A stretch of 64,000 nucleotides of DNA from Bacteroidota bacterium (GCA_025963775.1 JAOQAD010000015.1:62001-126000), one strand, 5' to 3'; counted from the stretch's first letter, positions 24,078 through 34,114 are shown. Translations and numbers: made by a program. The notes: generated by a model not told the origin, from the sequence alone.

Positions 24078-27000
24078 ATGATAAAACGCCTACTCGCGAT
24101 TTGCATCTTATTATTTGTGTTTATTAGCGTAAGGGCCCAGCCTTATGGCAATGAATGGATCAGCTATTCCCAGCAGTATTACAAAATAAAGGTCGCGCAG
24201 AACGGCGTTTACCGCATCGATTCCGCCACGCTTGCCGCCGCAGGGATCAATCTCAGCGCCATCGACCCGCATCATTTCCAGCTTTTCAATAAAGGCACAG
24301 AGCAAAAAATTTACATCAGCGGTGAAGCCGATAACGTATTTAATGCTGGCGATTATATCGAGTTCTACGGTGAAAAAAATGACGGAACGCTCGATGCAAA
24401 ACTATATAAGAACACTTCGTTCATCCCGAATCCATACTATAGCCTTGTAAACGACACCGCGGTATATTTTCTCACCTGGAACAATGCTGTTGCCGGCAGT
24501 CGCATGATCCCGGAAACAGATACGGCATTCAGCACATTCGGCCCCGCCGCAACTTATTTTTTCAAGGAAGAGATCCACGATATTCACACAGATTATTATG
24601 CGGGCGAAACCGATAATGTTGGAGGCACAGACGCGCGCTACACCAAAGCAGAAGGCTGGTTCGATTACAATACGATCGACCTTGGATACAATAATCAATA
24701 CACGGGGCTTGTAAATACATCCAACAGGTATTTGTCCGGCCCTAATGCGGTGATCCGCACCGTTGTGGTCGGCGCTTCAAAGGATGTACAGCTGCTGCCC
24801 AACCCGGATCATCACTTGCTGATCGAGTACAAAGGCAGCTCCGGCTCATACCGCACGATGAAGGATACGCTCTTCTTCGGCTATGCATCCGGCATGTTTA
24901 TAAAATCACTTCCCGTCGATTCACTCGGAAGCACATTCACCGATTTTAAATTTTCAAGTATTGCCGATGCAGCTTTCAGCTCCAACCGCACCGCCGTTTC
25001 GTACATTTATGTGAAGTACCCGCATACATTCGACCTCGAAGGAAAGAGCAGCTTTGAGCTTTTTCTTCCCGACAATTCACTTTCATCAAAATCATATCTT
25101 GACCTCAGTAATTTCAGCGCAGGCGGAACAGTGCGCCTGTACGACCTCAGCAATGGAAAAAGAATTGATGTGTTACCTTCAGGTGCAAACTACCGTGCCT
25201 TGGTACCCAACAGCGGCGCAGAAAAAAAGTGTTACATCACTTCCGATGCAAACATCATAAACATCACTTCTGTACAGGCTGTGACGCCTTCAGCACAGTT
25301 TACAAATTATGCAGCGCTGGCAATGGATTCGGCATTTGTGATCGTGACAAACAAAGCCCTGATGGCTTCTGCAATTGATTACAAAAATTACCGCAGCTCT
25401 TTTTCCGGCGGCACACACAGCGTATTGCTGGCGGATGTGGATGAGCTGTACGATCAGTTTGCATTCGGGATCGTGAAGAGCCCGCTTGCCATTCGTGGCT
25501 TTGCGGATTATTTGCTCGATAATTTTCCAACTGCTCCGCATGAGCTCTTCCTGCTCGGGAAATCCATTCACCTCAATTATTGCAGGCAGGATCCTGCGAA
25601 TTATGCAGGTTGCCTTGTTCCCTCATTCGGCTATCCTTCCAGCGATAACTTGCTCACGGCGGGATTGAACGGAACAAACCTTGCACCCGCCATTCCTACC
25701 GGCCGCCTTTCGGCAAAGACCGATGCCGATGTGTTCATGTACAAGAACAAGATCGTGCAGTATGAAGCGCTTACCACCCCGGAAGAATGGATGAAGTATG
25801 TGCTGCATTTTGGCGGAGGCACAACCCTGGCCGAGCAGATCTCCTTCAAAAGCTTTTTAAACGGCTACAAAAATATTATACAGGATGTGAATTTCGGTGG
25901 GACAGTGATCAAGGAATTTTTCAAAAATACCACTGCGCCGATCACGATCAATTCTTCCGATACGCTCCGCGACCTCATCAACAACGGCGTTACCTTAATG
26001 ACCTTTTTCGGGCATGCTTCCGGAAGCGGCTTTGACCAGAGCATCGACGACTGGAGCACCTACAGCCCGGCTCCGGGGCGCTATCCTTTCTTATTAGCGA
26101 ACTCCTGCTATGCCGGCGATTTCCATTCCGACAGCCCGAGCTCCAGCGAAACGTACACTTTTCTGAACAACAACGGCGTGATCGGTTACCTCGGATCGGT
26201 CGGCCTCGGCGTTCCCTTTGCACTGAATTATTTCTCAACGGAATTTTATACCCAGATCGCAAGGACCAATTACAACAGAAGTGTGGGAAGCTCCATTAAG
26301 AGGACGATCGCCGCCATCGAGCCAACCGCACTTACGCAGGTGGATTCATTGCTGCGCCAGACCTGTTACGAAATGAACCTCCAGGGAGATCCTGCACTGA
26401 AGCTGCACATGTTCGACAAGCCGGATTATGCGATCACGAACAGCGATGTGTATTTTGATCTCACTACCGATCTTGATTCATTCACCGTGTATGCCGTCAG
26501 GAGGGATCTCGGGATGGCCGTGAACGATTCGATCGTCGACCAGCTGATCCGAATTCTGCCTAATGGCGACAGCCTCCGTTACCTTGTACACATCAAAGCG
26601 CCGAAATACAAAGACACCATTTCATTTAAAGTGCCTTTCGATTTTGTGAACGGGACAGGCTTGAACAAGATCATCGTGAGCCTCGACTGGTTCAATAATG
26701 TGGATGAGCTCAATGAAGGCAACAACAGCACCACCGCGATCGACCTGCTCATCAGCGGCGGCGATATTGTGCCCGTGTATCCTTATGAATTTGCGATCAT
26801 TCCAACTGATTCCGTAACGCTGAAAGCCTCTACGGCCAATCCTTTCGCGCTTGCCAAAAACTACAGGTTCCAGGTGGATACAACAGACACGTTCATCAGC
26901 CCGCTTGCAGATACACTGATCAATTCCGGCGGCGGAGTGCTCAGCTGGAAGCCACCGCTTTCGCTTTCCGGCCGTACGGTGTATTACTGGCGTGTGAGCC

Positions 27001-29096
27001 CCGATTCCGTTGATACCACCGGCTTCAACTGGAGAGAAAGCTCCTTCCAGTACATTGCAGGCAAAAGAGGCTGGGAGCAGGCGCATTTCTTCCAGTTCAA
27101 AAATGATGGCTTCCGGTATGTGAAATTCAACAGGCCCCAGCGTAAATTCGATTTTGCAAACGACCTTGTTAGTTTGTTCGCTTCTACCGGAATTTATCCC
27201 TACACCGATATTTCGAACATCACCTACAAGTTTGATGGCTATGTGCGAAGCGTGTACACCTGCATTGAAGCGCCTGCATCGGGCTTCACATTTGTCGCGA
27301 TCAATCCCGTAACAGGCGTTCCGCTTGTAAGCTCACAGGTAAGTCCGGGTGTTGGCACCTACAACGATTACCATTGCGCGAATGCAACATGGGATGCGAT
27401 CGAGTTCCTCGATACCGACACAACATGGCAGAATACAATGGCAACCTTTTTAAATAACTTGCCGAACGGTTACCTTGTGCTCGGCTACAGCGAAGTGCAT
27501 CCGCGTTTCGGCACCTATAACGCCAACCTGAATACGGCTTTTCAACGTATTGGCGCAACAAACATGAACGCGCTGCCGGATTCGCTGCCATACATCATCT
27601 GGGGCGTGAAGAATGCTGCGCCGGCTCCCGGCACTGCCACCGAGATCCAGGGCACTTCATTCAGCTCCGTGCCCACATTGAATACAACATTCAGCACCAA
27701 CTGGAATGAGGGATACATTGCATCGCCTGTGATCGGGCCAGCAGTTAGCTGGGATTCGCTCTCCTGGGATTTTCATACATTGGATGGCGTCGCTACGCAG
27801 GACAGTATCAATGTGCGCCTGATCGGGATCGATGCGGCCGGCAATGAAACTGTGCTTGCGGATTTCGACAGCGCTACGCACGATGTGGCCGCACTCGGCG
27901 CATTGGTGAATGTGGCCACTTACCCGAAGATCCGCCTCGTTGCCTTCATGAAGGACGACAGCCTGCACACACCTCCTCAGCTCGAGCGATGGCAGGTGAT
28001 CTATACGCCTGTTCCCGAAGCAGCCATCAATCCTGCCATTGGCTATAGTTTTGCAAATGATACATTGCAGGAAGGCGATAACATAAAGATCCGGCTGCCG
28101 ATCCAGAACATCAGCGAATATCCGTTCACGCAGGACAGCTTGCTGGTGACCTATTGGGTGGAAGATCAGAACAGGGTGAATCACCCGCTGCCATCAAAGC
28201 TGAAAAAGAAGCCATTCAATCCTTCCGAAGTGCTGATCGACACTATCAATGTGAACACCACCGACTTTGAAGGAAACAGTGCTTTGTGGGTGGAAGTGAA
28301 CCCTGTCGGACAAACCCGCTCCCAGCTGGAGCAGTATCATTTCAATAACATCGTGCGGATTCCGTTCCGTACCAATGTGGACAAGACCAATCCATTGCTG
28401 GATGTGACCTTCGATGGCGTGCACATTCTCAACAACGACATTGTTTCTGCAAAGCCGAATGTGCTGATTCAATTGAAGGATGAGAACAGGTTCCTTGCGC
28501 TCAATGATACCAATGATTTCAAAGTGTTCATCAAAAAGCCTTCTGCAACAATTGCACAGCGGATCTATTTCGGAAGCACCATGAGCTTCATCCCTGCTGT
28601 GCTGCCGAACAACAGCTGCAGGATCAATTACACCCCGCTGCTCTTTGAAGACGGCACTTACCAGCTGCTGGTGCAGGCAAAGGATAAATCCGACAACCAA
28701 TCCGGCGCCATCGATTACAAGATAAATTTTGAAGTGGTGAACCGCTCAACCATCACGGAAGTGATGAACTACCCGAATCCCTTTTCCACCTCCACGCGTT
28801 TTGTATTCACGCTCACAGGCTCCGAAGAACCCACTAATTTTAAGATCCAGATCATGACGATTACCGGGAAAGTGGTGCGCGAGATTTACCAGGATGAGAT
28901 CGGTCCTATTCACATCGGCAGGAACATCACCGAATTTGCATGGGATGGAAAGGATGAGTTCGGCGACCAGCTTGCCAACGGCGTGTATTTGTATCATGTG
29001 ATCACCCGCATCAATGGAAATGATATCGAAAAAAGACAAACCGAAGCCGACCAGTATTTCAAAAAAGGCTGGGGTAAAATGTACCTGATGAGGTGA
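24078..29096 (+). CDS. Peptidase C25 family T9SS sortase, long PorU2-like form
   Basis: 1672 residues, signal peptide MIKRLLAICILLFVFISVRA. The N-terminal beta region has the PorU-like YKIKVAQNGVYRIDSATLAA and FYGEKNDGTLD. The C25 (gingipain-fold) domain spans about 415-780, with catalytic H646 (TFFGHASGSG) and C677 (LANSCYAGDF). Several Ig/CARDB-like domains follow (about 800-1550) and the protein ends in a FlgD-like domain (NYPNPFSTSTRF ... WDGKDEFGDQLANGVYLY). PorU removes the sorting domain and attaches cargo to the surface. Classic PorU is about 1100-1300 residues, so this longer form fits the PorU2-type paralogues. It is paired with the PorV-like gene, and its stop overlaps the next gene. 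Confidence 0.85.
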   Translation: MIKRLLAICILLFVFISVRAQPYGNEWISYSQQYYKIKVAQNGVYRIDSATLAAAGINLSAIDPHHFQLFNKGTEQKIYISGEADNVFNAGDYIEFYGEKNDGTLDAKLYKNTSFIPNPYYSLVNDTAVYFLTWNNAVAGSRMIPETDTAFSTFGPAATYFFKEEIHDIHTDYYAGETDNVGGTDARYTKAEGWFDYNTIDLGYNNQYTGLVNTSNRYLSGPNAVIRTVVVGASKDVQLLPNPDHHLLIEYKGSSGSYRTMKDTLFFGYASGMFIKSLPVDSLGSTFTDFKFSSIADAAFSSNRTAVSYIYVKYPHTFDLEGKSSFELFLPDNSLSSKSYLDLSNFSAGGTVRLYDLSNGKRIDVLPSGANYRALVPNSGAEKKCYITSDANIINITSVQAVTPSAQFTNYAALAMDSAFVIVTNKALMASAIDYKNYRSSFSGGTHSVLLADVDELYDQFAFGIVKSPLAIRGFADYLLDNFPTAPHELFLLGKSIHLNYCRQDPANYAGCLVPSFGYPSSDNLLTAGLNGTNLAPAIPTGRLSAKTDADVFMYKNKIVQYEALTTPEEWMKYVLHFGGGTTLAEQISFKSFLNGYKNIIQDVNFGGTVIKEFFKNTTAPITINSSDTLRDLINNGVTLMTFFGHASGSGFDQSIDDWSTYSPAPGRYPFLLANSCYAGDFHSDSPSSSETYTFLNNNGVIGYLGSVGLGVPFALNYFSTEFYTQIARTNYNRSVGSSIKRTIAAIEPTALTQVDSLLRQTCYEMNLQGDPALKLHMFDKPDYAITNSDVYFDLTTDLDSFTVYAVRRDLGMAVNDSIVDQLIRILPNGDSLRYLVHIKAPKYKDTISFKVPFDFVNGTGLNKIIVSLDWFNNVDELNEGNNSTTAIDLLISGGDIVPVYPYEFAIIPTDSVTLKASTANPFALAKNYRFQVDTTDTFISPLADTLINSGGGVLSWKPPLSLSGRTVYYWRVSPDSVDTTGFNWRESSFQYIAGKRGWEQAHFFQFKNDGFRYVKFNRPQRKFDFANDLVSLFASTGIYPYTDISNITYKFDGYVRSVYTCIEAPASGFTFVAINPVTGVPLVSSQVSPGVGTYNDYHCANATWDAIEFLDTDTTWQNTMATFLNNLPNGYLVLGYSEVHPRFGTYNANLNTAFQRIGATNMNALPDSLPYIIWGVKNAAPAPGTATEIQGTSFSSVPTLNTTFSTNWNEGYIASPVIGPAVSWDSLSWDFHTLDGVATQDSINVRLIGIDAAGNETVLADFDSATHDVAALGALVNVATYPKIRLVAFMKDDSLHTPPQLERWQVIYTPVPEAAINPAIGYSFANDTLQEGDNIKIRLPIQNISEYPFTQDSLLVTYWVEDQNRVNHPLPSKLKKKPFNPSEVLIDTINVNTTDFEGNSALWVEVNPVGQTRSQLEQYHFNNIVRIPFRTNVDKTNPLLDVTFDGVHILNNDIVSAKPNVLIQLKDENRFLALNDTNDFKVFIKKPSATIAQRIYFGSTMSFIPAVLPNNSCRINYTPLLFEDGTYQLLVQAKDKSDNQSGAIDYKINFEVVNRSTITEVMNYPNPFSTSTRFVFTLTGSEEPTNFKIQIMTITGKVVREIYQDEIGPIHIGRNITEFAWDGKDEFGDQLANGVYLYHVITRINGNDIEKRQTEADQYFKKGWGKMYLMR

Positions 29097-29716
29097 TGAA
29101 GATCCGGCTTTGCATATTTCTTTTTATCCTTTCTTCGGCAGGATCAGTTGCCCAATCCACCTTTCAGAAGCTCAGGAGGCTTTCCCGCCCGGAAAAATGC
29201 TGGGTGTTTACGCATCCATTCACAGCAAAAAAAGCAATGAAGGTCACTTCCGAGGTGCTTTCCGTAGTGGATACCATAAAAAAATCCGGCCTCATAGGAA
29301 CTGACATTGCCGGCGGAAAGATGGATGCATTCAAACATGCTTACTGGATGGCAAGTCTTTCGCTGGAGCTTGGAAAAAAGAAAGCACTTGCGCTTGGAAG
29401 GGCGCATGAAAAAGGAAATTACCTTCAGTACAAAAAACATACGCTGGAAGATTCCATTCTGCCCGATTCGGTCAGCTCCGAAATGGACATGCGGAATAAT
29501 ATTGTTGGCGCTGGTTTTTATGGCAATTGCCGTACCTATCGCAAAAATGATGTACAGGCGATCATACTCAGAAAACTGAATAACGGCGAGCTGAGCATTA
29601 TAAAAAAGGACAGTGAAGGGCATTACGTATATTGTGACGGCACCCCGATCAACATGAGCGACTGGCAGGGAAAATGGAACATCCCGAAATGTCTTGTGGC
29701 ATCGGATACCGAGTAA
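29096..29716 (+). CDS. DUF6973-like exported protein coupled to the sortase gene
   Basis: 206 residues from the ATG at 29096, which overlaps the sortase stop as TGATG; a GTG at 29093 is the alternative. Signal peptide MKIRLCIFLFILSSAGSVAQ. The mature domain contains GGKMDAFKHAYWMASLSLEL, LGRAHEKGN and DMRNNIVG, a pattern of conserved His, Trp and Asp seen in DUF6973-type proteins; a phospholipase-like or metal-dependent activity has been suggested for similar folds, which is unproven here. Two cysteines may form a disulfide near the C-terminus. The tight coupling suggests an envelope role linked to the sortase. Confidence 0.65.
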   Translation: MKIRLCIFLFILSSAGSVAQSTFQKLRRLSRPEKCWVFTHPFTAKKAMKVTSEVLSVVDTIKKSGLIGTDIAGGKMDAFKHAYWMASLSLELGKKKALALGRAHEKGNYLQYKKHTLEDSILPDSVSSEMDMRNNIVGAGFYGNCRTYRKNDVQAIILRKLNNGELSIIKKDSEGHYVYCDGTPINMSDWQGKWNIPKCLVASDTE

Positions 29717-31355
29717 AACTTTATCTTTGACAAAAAAATCAACATTGAAAAAATACCAGCTTCTTTTACTTTCGATTCTCAGCGGCCTGCTGTTCTCGCT
29801 GGGCTGGTTCCCGCAGGGTTTTTTCCCTTTCCTGTTCATTGCATTCGTTCCTTTGCTGATGGTGGAAGATTATTTTTTCAGCAACCGGGATACATTAAAG
29901 CCGCGCTTACTTTTTCTCTTTGCCTATCTTGGTTTCTTCACCTGGAACATTTTAACAACCTGGTGGGTGAAGAATGCATCCTTCGGAGGTGCAGCACTGG
30001 CAATCTTTTGCAACGCACTGCTCATGTGCCTTCCTTTCCTGCTGTTCCACCGCGCGAAAAAACGCATCGGTGCGCAATGGGGCTATGTGCTGTTTATCTG
30101 CTTCTGGCTTTCCTTTGAGTTCATTCATTCCAACTGGGAGCTGAGCTGGTCGTGGCTCACGTTAGGCAACGGCTTGGCGGATGCTCCGGATGTGATCCAG
30201 TGGTACGAGTACACCGGGGTTTTCGGCGGCAGCCTCTGGATCCTGTTCGTGAATGTGATCGTATATGAATCGCTGAAAGGCTTTAAAGAAAAGGCAAAGC
30301 ACGTACATGTGCGTAATGGCTGCATTGTTGCGGCCCTCATCATTTTCCCGGTTTCCATATCGTACATTGTAGGCTTGCGTGCCGAAACCTTTGCCAAAGG
30401 TGGGATCCAGGTGGTGGTGGTCCAGCCCAACATCGATCCTTACAACGAAAAATTTGATGCACCCTTTGAAGGACAATTGCAGAAAATGCTGGAGCTGGCT
30501 TCGCAGAAAGTGGATGAGTTCACCGACTATCTTGTGTTTCCCGAAACAGCCCTTACAGAAGAAATGTGGGAGAGCGAGATGGAGCAGAGCGGAAGCATCC
30601 AGATGCTGAGGATCTTCCTGCAGAAATATCCGAACCTGAAAATTGTTGTCGGCGCTTCCACCAACAAGCTGTATGCCCCGGGAGAAGAGCTTTCTGTGAC
30701 CGCCCGGAAATTCACCAACGAAGATGCTTATTACGATTCCTACAATACTGCCTTGCAGGTGGATCATTCGGGGCGCATCCAGGTGTATCATAAATCGAAG
30801 CTGGTACCCGGGGTTGAGCAGATGCCCTTCCCGTTTATTTTCAAACACCTTGAGAGTGTTGCCATCGATCTTGGCGGGACTACCGGAGGATTGGGGACGC
30901 AGGAAGAGCGTACCGTTTTTGTTTCACCGGATGATCAAAGGACAGGCGTTGCGCCCGTGGTGTGCTATGAAAGCGTGTACGGCGAATATGTAAGCGAGTA
31001 TGTAAGGAATGGCGCAAACTTTATCGCGATCATCACCAACGACGGCTGGTGGGGCGATACCCCGGGCTATAAGCAGCATTTGAAATACGGCCGCTTGCGC
31101 GCAATCGAAACACGCAGGTGGATCGTGCGCTCTGCCAACACAGGCATTTCCTGCTTCATTACGCCGACAGGTGAAATTAAACAGCCTACACAATGGTGGG
31201 TTCCTGCCGTGGTCTCCCAGCGGATCCAGCTGAGCCACGAGCTGACTTTCTACACACGCTACGGCGATTACATTGCACGCGCTGCATTTTGCCTTGCCAT
31301 TGCGCTGTTGCTGTACGCATTGCTGCTGCGGTTCAGGAAGATCCGGAGATCGTAA
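29694..31355 (+). CDS. lnt: Apolipoprotein N-acyltransferase
   Basis: 553 residues as an open frame. The ATG at 29694 overlaps the upstream gene by 23 bases; TTG codons at 29727 or 29745 just before the first helix (KKYQLLLLSILSGLLFSLGW) are alternatives. About six N-terminal membrane helices are followed by a nitrilase-like domain with catalytic Glu (LVFPETALTE, E284), Lys (YHKSKLVPG) and Cys (VVCYESVYG, C424), then a last membrane helix. Lnt adds the third acyl chain to lipoproteins in the inner membrane. This fits the many lipoproteins and the envelope cluster here. Confidence 0.9.
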   Translation: MWHRIPSKTLSLTKKSTLKKYQLLLLSILSGLLFSLGWFPQGFFPFLFIAFVPLLMVEDYFFSNRDTLKPRLLFLFAYLGFFTWNILTTWWVKNASFGGAALAIFCNALLMCLPFLLFHRAKKRIGAQWGYVLFICFWLSFEFIHSNWELSWSWLTLGNGLADAPDVIQWYEYTGVFGGSLWILFVNVIVYESLKGFKEKAKHVHVRNGCIVAALIIFPVSISYIVGLRAETFAKGGIQVVVVQPNIDPYNEKFDAPFEGQLQKMLELASQKVDEFTDYLVFPETALTEEMWESEMEQSGSIQMLRIFLQKYPNLKIVVGASTNKLYAPGEELSVTARKFTNEDAYYDSYNTALQVDHSGRIQVYHKSKLVPGVEQMPFPFIFKHLESVAIDLGGTTGGLGTQEERTVFVSPDDQRTGVAPVVCYESVYGEYVSEYVRNGANFIAIITNDGWWGDTPGYKQHLKYGRLRAIETRRWIVRSANTGISCFITPTGEIKQPTQWWVPAVVSQRIQLSHELTFYTRYGDYIARAAFCLAIALLLYALLLRFRKIRRS

Positions 31356-31376
31356 ATAAATTTTTTCCCGATTTTC

Positions 31377-31505
31377 ATCATGCCGTGCTCCGACACGGCA
31401 TCTCTACGCAATCTCCATTCCTGCAGAATTCCTTTCATCTCAGGATTATAGAGAGATACCGTGTCCCCGGATCAGGTCCGGGGCAGGCATGGCACGGTAT
31501 GACAG
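31377..31505. repeat. Diverged inverted repeat, family R1
   Basis: The left arm 31377-31405 (ATGCCGTGCTCCGACACGGC) pairs with a right arm at 31452-31505 (AGAGATACCGTGTCC ... GGCACGGTATGACAG). The right arm holds about 18 extra bases including a CCCCGGATCAGGTCCGGGG palindrome. It shares its flanks with the perfect R1 element at 4570-4652. It lies between lnt and lpdA and may act as a transcript hairpin. Confidence 0.7.
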
Positions 31506-31607
31506 GACATCCTGCATTCTATACCCTACTAAACAATTCCCTCACTTTATCGGTTATTAATAAGGACACAAAAAGCCTTAATTGCCAAAAAATAGTAATT
31601 TTACGCC

Positions 31608-33011
31608 ATGGAAAAATTTGATGTTACCGTTATCGGTTCCGGCCCCGGAGGATACGTTGCTGCCATCCGTTGTGCGCAGCTTGGAATGAAAACCGCGATC
31701 ATTGAAAAATACACTACGCTTGGCGGAACATGCCTCAATGTAGGCTGCATTCCCTCCAAAGCCCTGCTCGATTCTTCCGAGCATTATCACAATGCAACAC
31801 ATACCTTCACCGAGCATGGTATTGATGTGAAGGACGTGAAAGTGAACCTGAAGCAGATGATCAAGCGCAAAGGCGATGTGGTAAAGCAGACCTGCGATGG
31901 GATCACCTTCCTGATGAAAAAGAACAAGATCACCGTATTCACAGGACATGGCTCCTTCGTAAATAAAAACACAATTTCCATCGCTTCCGCAGATGGCAAA
32001 ACAACCGAGATAGAAACGGCAAAAACCGTCATCGCTACAGGCTCAAAGCCTTCATCCCTGCCGGGGATAGAGATCGATAAGAAAAGAGTGATCACTTCCA
32101 CAGAAGCACTGGAGCTCACCGAAGTTCCGAAGCACATGGTCATCATCGGCGGTGGTGTGATCGGCCTGGAGCTGGGATCGGTGTATGCACGGCTGGGCTC
32201 AAAAATTTCTGTTGTTGAATTCACCGGCGGCATCATCAGCACTATGGATGGCGCACTGGGCAAGGAATTGCAAAAGAGCCTGAAAAAACTGGGTTTCGAA
32301 TTTTATTTCAACCACAAGGTAACAGGCACTTCCGTAAAAGGAAAAGAAGTGACCGTTACTGCAGATAATGCCAAAGGGGAAAAAGTGGAGATCAAAGGCG
32401 ATTATTGCCTTGTATCTGTTGGCAGAAAACCATATACCGAAAACCTCGGCCTTGATAAAGCAGGAGTGAAGGTGGATAACCGCGGAAAAGTGGAGACCGA
32501 TGATCACCTGCAGACAAACATTGCTGGCATCTACGCGATCGGCGATGTGGTAAAAGGTGCCATGCTGGCGCACAAAGCAGAAGAAGAAGGAACATACGTT
32601 GCTGAAACAATAGCGGGACAAAAGCCGCACATCAATTATAACTTAATTCCCGGTGTGGTTTACACATGGCCTGAAGTTGCGGCAGTTGGTTATACCGAAG
32701 AGCAATTGAAGGAGCAGGGAAAAAAATACAAAGTGGGAAGCTTTCCGTTCAAGGCAAGCGGAAGGGCACGCGCATCCATGGATACAGATGGCTTCGTAAA
32801 GGTGCTTGCCGATGAGGCCACCGATGAGATCCTTGGCGTTCATATGATCGGGCCGCGTGCTGCAGACATGATCGCGGAAGCGGTAGTAGCGATGGAATAC
32901 CGTGCAAGTGCAGAAGACATCTCCCGCATGAGCCACGCGCATCCTACATTCACCGAAGCGATCAAGGAAGCATGCCTCGATGCAACAGGAAAACGCGCAC
33001 TGCATATTTAA
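31608..33011 (+). CDS. lpdA: Dihydrolipoyl dehydrogenase (E3)
   Basis: 467 residues, full length. FAD-binding GSGPGGYVAA (10-19), redox-active cysteines C42 and C47 in GGTCLNVGCIPSKALL, NAD-binding GGGVIGLELGSVYARLG, second FAD motif TNIAGIYAIGDVVKGAMLAHKA and the catalytic SHAHPTFTEAIKEA near the C-terminus are all present. It reoxidises lipoamide in pyruvate and 2-oxoglutarate dehydrogenase and the glycine cleavage system. The E1 and E2 genes are not in the window, so it is probably a shared E3. An R2 repeat lies just downstream. Confidence 0.95.
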   Translation: MEKFDVTVIGSGPGGYVAAIRCAQLGMKTAIIEKYTTLGGTCLNVGCIPSKALLDSSEHYHNATHTFTEHGIDVKDVKVNLKQMIKRKGDVVKQTCDGITFLMKKNKITVFTGHGSFVNKNTISIASADGKTTEIETAKTVIATGSKPSSLPGIEIDKKRVITSTEALELTEVPKHMVIIGGGVIGLELGSVYARLGSKISVVEFTGGIISTMDGALGKELQKSLKKLGFEFYFNHKVTGTSVKGKEVTVTADNAKGEKVEIKGDYCLVSVGRKPYTENLGLDKAGVKVDNRGKVETDDHLQTNIAGIYAIGDVVKGAMLAHKAEEEGTYVAETIAGQKPHINYNLIPGVVYTWPEVAAVGYTEEQLKEQGKKYKVGSFPFKASGRARASMDTDGFVKVLADEATDEILGVHMIGPRAADMIAEAVVAMEYRASAEDISRMSHAHPTFTEAIKEACLDATGKRALHI

Positions 33012-33016
33012 TTTTT

Positions 33017-33086
33017 CACCGCGAAGACGCAAAGACGCGGGGAATTAATTTAAAAAAAGATCTTTGCGCCTCCGCGCCTCTGCGGT
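33017..33086. repeat. Imperfect inverted repeat, family R2
   Basis: CACCGCGAAGACGCAAAGACG (33017-33037) faces CTTTGCGCCTCCGCGCCTCTGCGGT (33062-33086) across an AT-rich loop. Related single units occur at 59871-59896 and 59986-60011. It ends 11 bases before the hemH ATG and so lies in its leader. Confidence 0.75.
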
Positions 33087-33097
33087 AAAAGAAAGAA

Positions 33098-34114
33098 ATG
33101 AAGACCGGAGTACTCTTAATAAATCTCGGAACACCCGACAGCCCATCAACGCCGGATGTCCGCAAATACCTTACACAATTCCTCAACGATCCGCGCGTGA
33201 TCGACATCAGCCCTGTGGGCCGCTTTATCCTTGTAAATGGGATCATCGTGCCTTTCCGTGCGTCAAAATCGGCAAAGCTGTACCAGCAGATCTGGACAAA
33301 GGAAGGATCGCCCCTGCTGGTCAACAGCAACAAAGTAAAAGAAAAATTACAGCAGGAGCTGGGGGCTGGATTTATTGTGGAGCTGGGAATGCGCTACCAG
33401 AGCCCTTCCATCGAATCGGCCCTGGATCAGCTGCGTGCAGCACAGGTAAGCAATATCATCATGATCCCATTGTACCCGCAATATGCATCTTCCAGCACCG
33501 GATCATCCGTTGAAGAGGCGATGCGTATTCTCAGGAAATGGGAAGTAACACCTTCTGTAAAGGTCATCTCTAAATTTTACGATCATCCCGGCTTTATTGA
33601 TGCCTGTGTCGACCGCGCAAAAAAATACAACATCAGCGCTTACGATTACGTGGTGTTCAGCTATCATGGCCTTCCCGAAAGGCACATCATGAAAGGCGCT
33701 GCACATTACGGAAGCAACTCCTGCAAGCTGGGAAGCTGCTGCGATGTGATCACGGAAAAGAATCAATACTGTTACCGCGCAAATTGTTTTGAAACAACCC
33801 GGCAGCTGGTGAAGCGTTTGAACATCCCGGAAGGGAAATATGAGACCACCTTCCAGTCGAGGCTCAATGATAAATGGATCAAGCCATACAGCGATAAGGT
33901 GATTGCTGAAAAAGCAAAAGAGGGAAAAAAGAACATCCTTGTGTTCTCACCTGCATTTGTTGCCGATTGCCTCGAAACCATTTACGAGATCGGCACCGAA
34001 TACCAGGAGATCTTTCATGAGCATGGCGGTGAAAAAGTGCAGCTCGTGGAAAGCCTCAACGACTCTCCCGCCTGGATCAACGCACTGAAAAGCATGGTGC
34101 TGGAAAAGGCATAA
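33098..34114 (+). CDS. hemH: Ferrochelatase
   Basis: 338 residues. It begins MKTGVLLINLGTPDSPSTPDVRKYL and contains VIDISPVGRFILVNGIIVPFR, MIPLYPQYASSS, the signature VVFSYHGLPERHI with the metal-site His, and FSPAFVADCLETIYEI with the conserved acidic/His region. It inserts ferrous iron into protoporphyrin IX, the last step of heme synthesis. A Cys-rich stretch (NSCKLGSCCDVITEKNQYCYRANC) could bind an iron-sulfur cluster as in some ferrochelatases (inference). A strong terminator follows at once. Confidence 0.95.
   Translation: MKTGVLLINLGTPDSPSTPDVRKYLTQFLNDPRVIDISPVGRFILVNGIIVPFRASKSAKLYQQIWTKEGSPLLVNSNKVKEKLQQELGAGFIVELGMRYQSPSIESALDQLRAAQVSNIIMIPLYPQYASSSTGSSVEEAMRILRKWEVTPSVKVISKFYDHPGFIDACVDRAKKYNISAYDYVVFSYHGLPERHIMKGAAHYGSNSCKLGSCCDVITEKNQYCYRANCFETTRQLVKRLNIPEGKYETTFQSRLNDKWIKPYSDKVIAEKAKEGKKNILVFSPAFVADCLETIYEIGTEYQEIFHEHGGEKVQLVESLNDSPAWINALKSMVLEKA

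Noticed and set aside
31193-31621. 142-codon plus-strand open frame spanning the lnt end and repeat
   Set aside because: It runs through the lnt coding sequence in another frame and through a palindromic repeat; no family is recognised.
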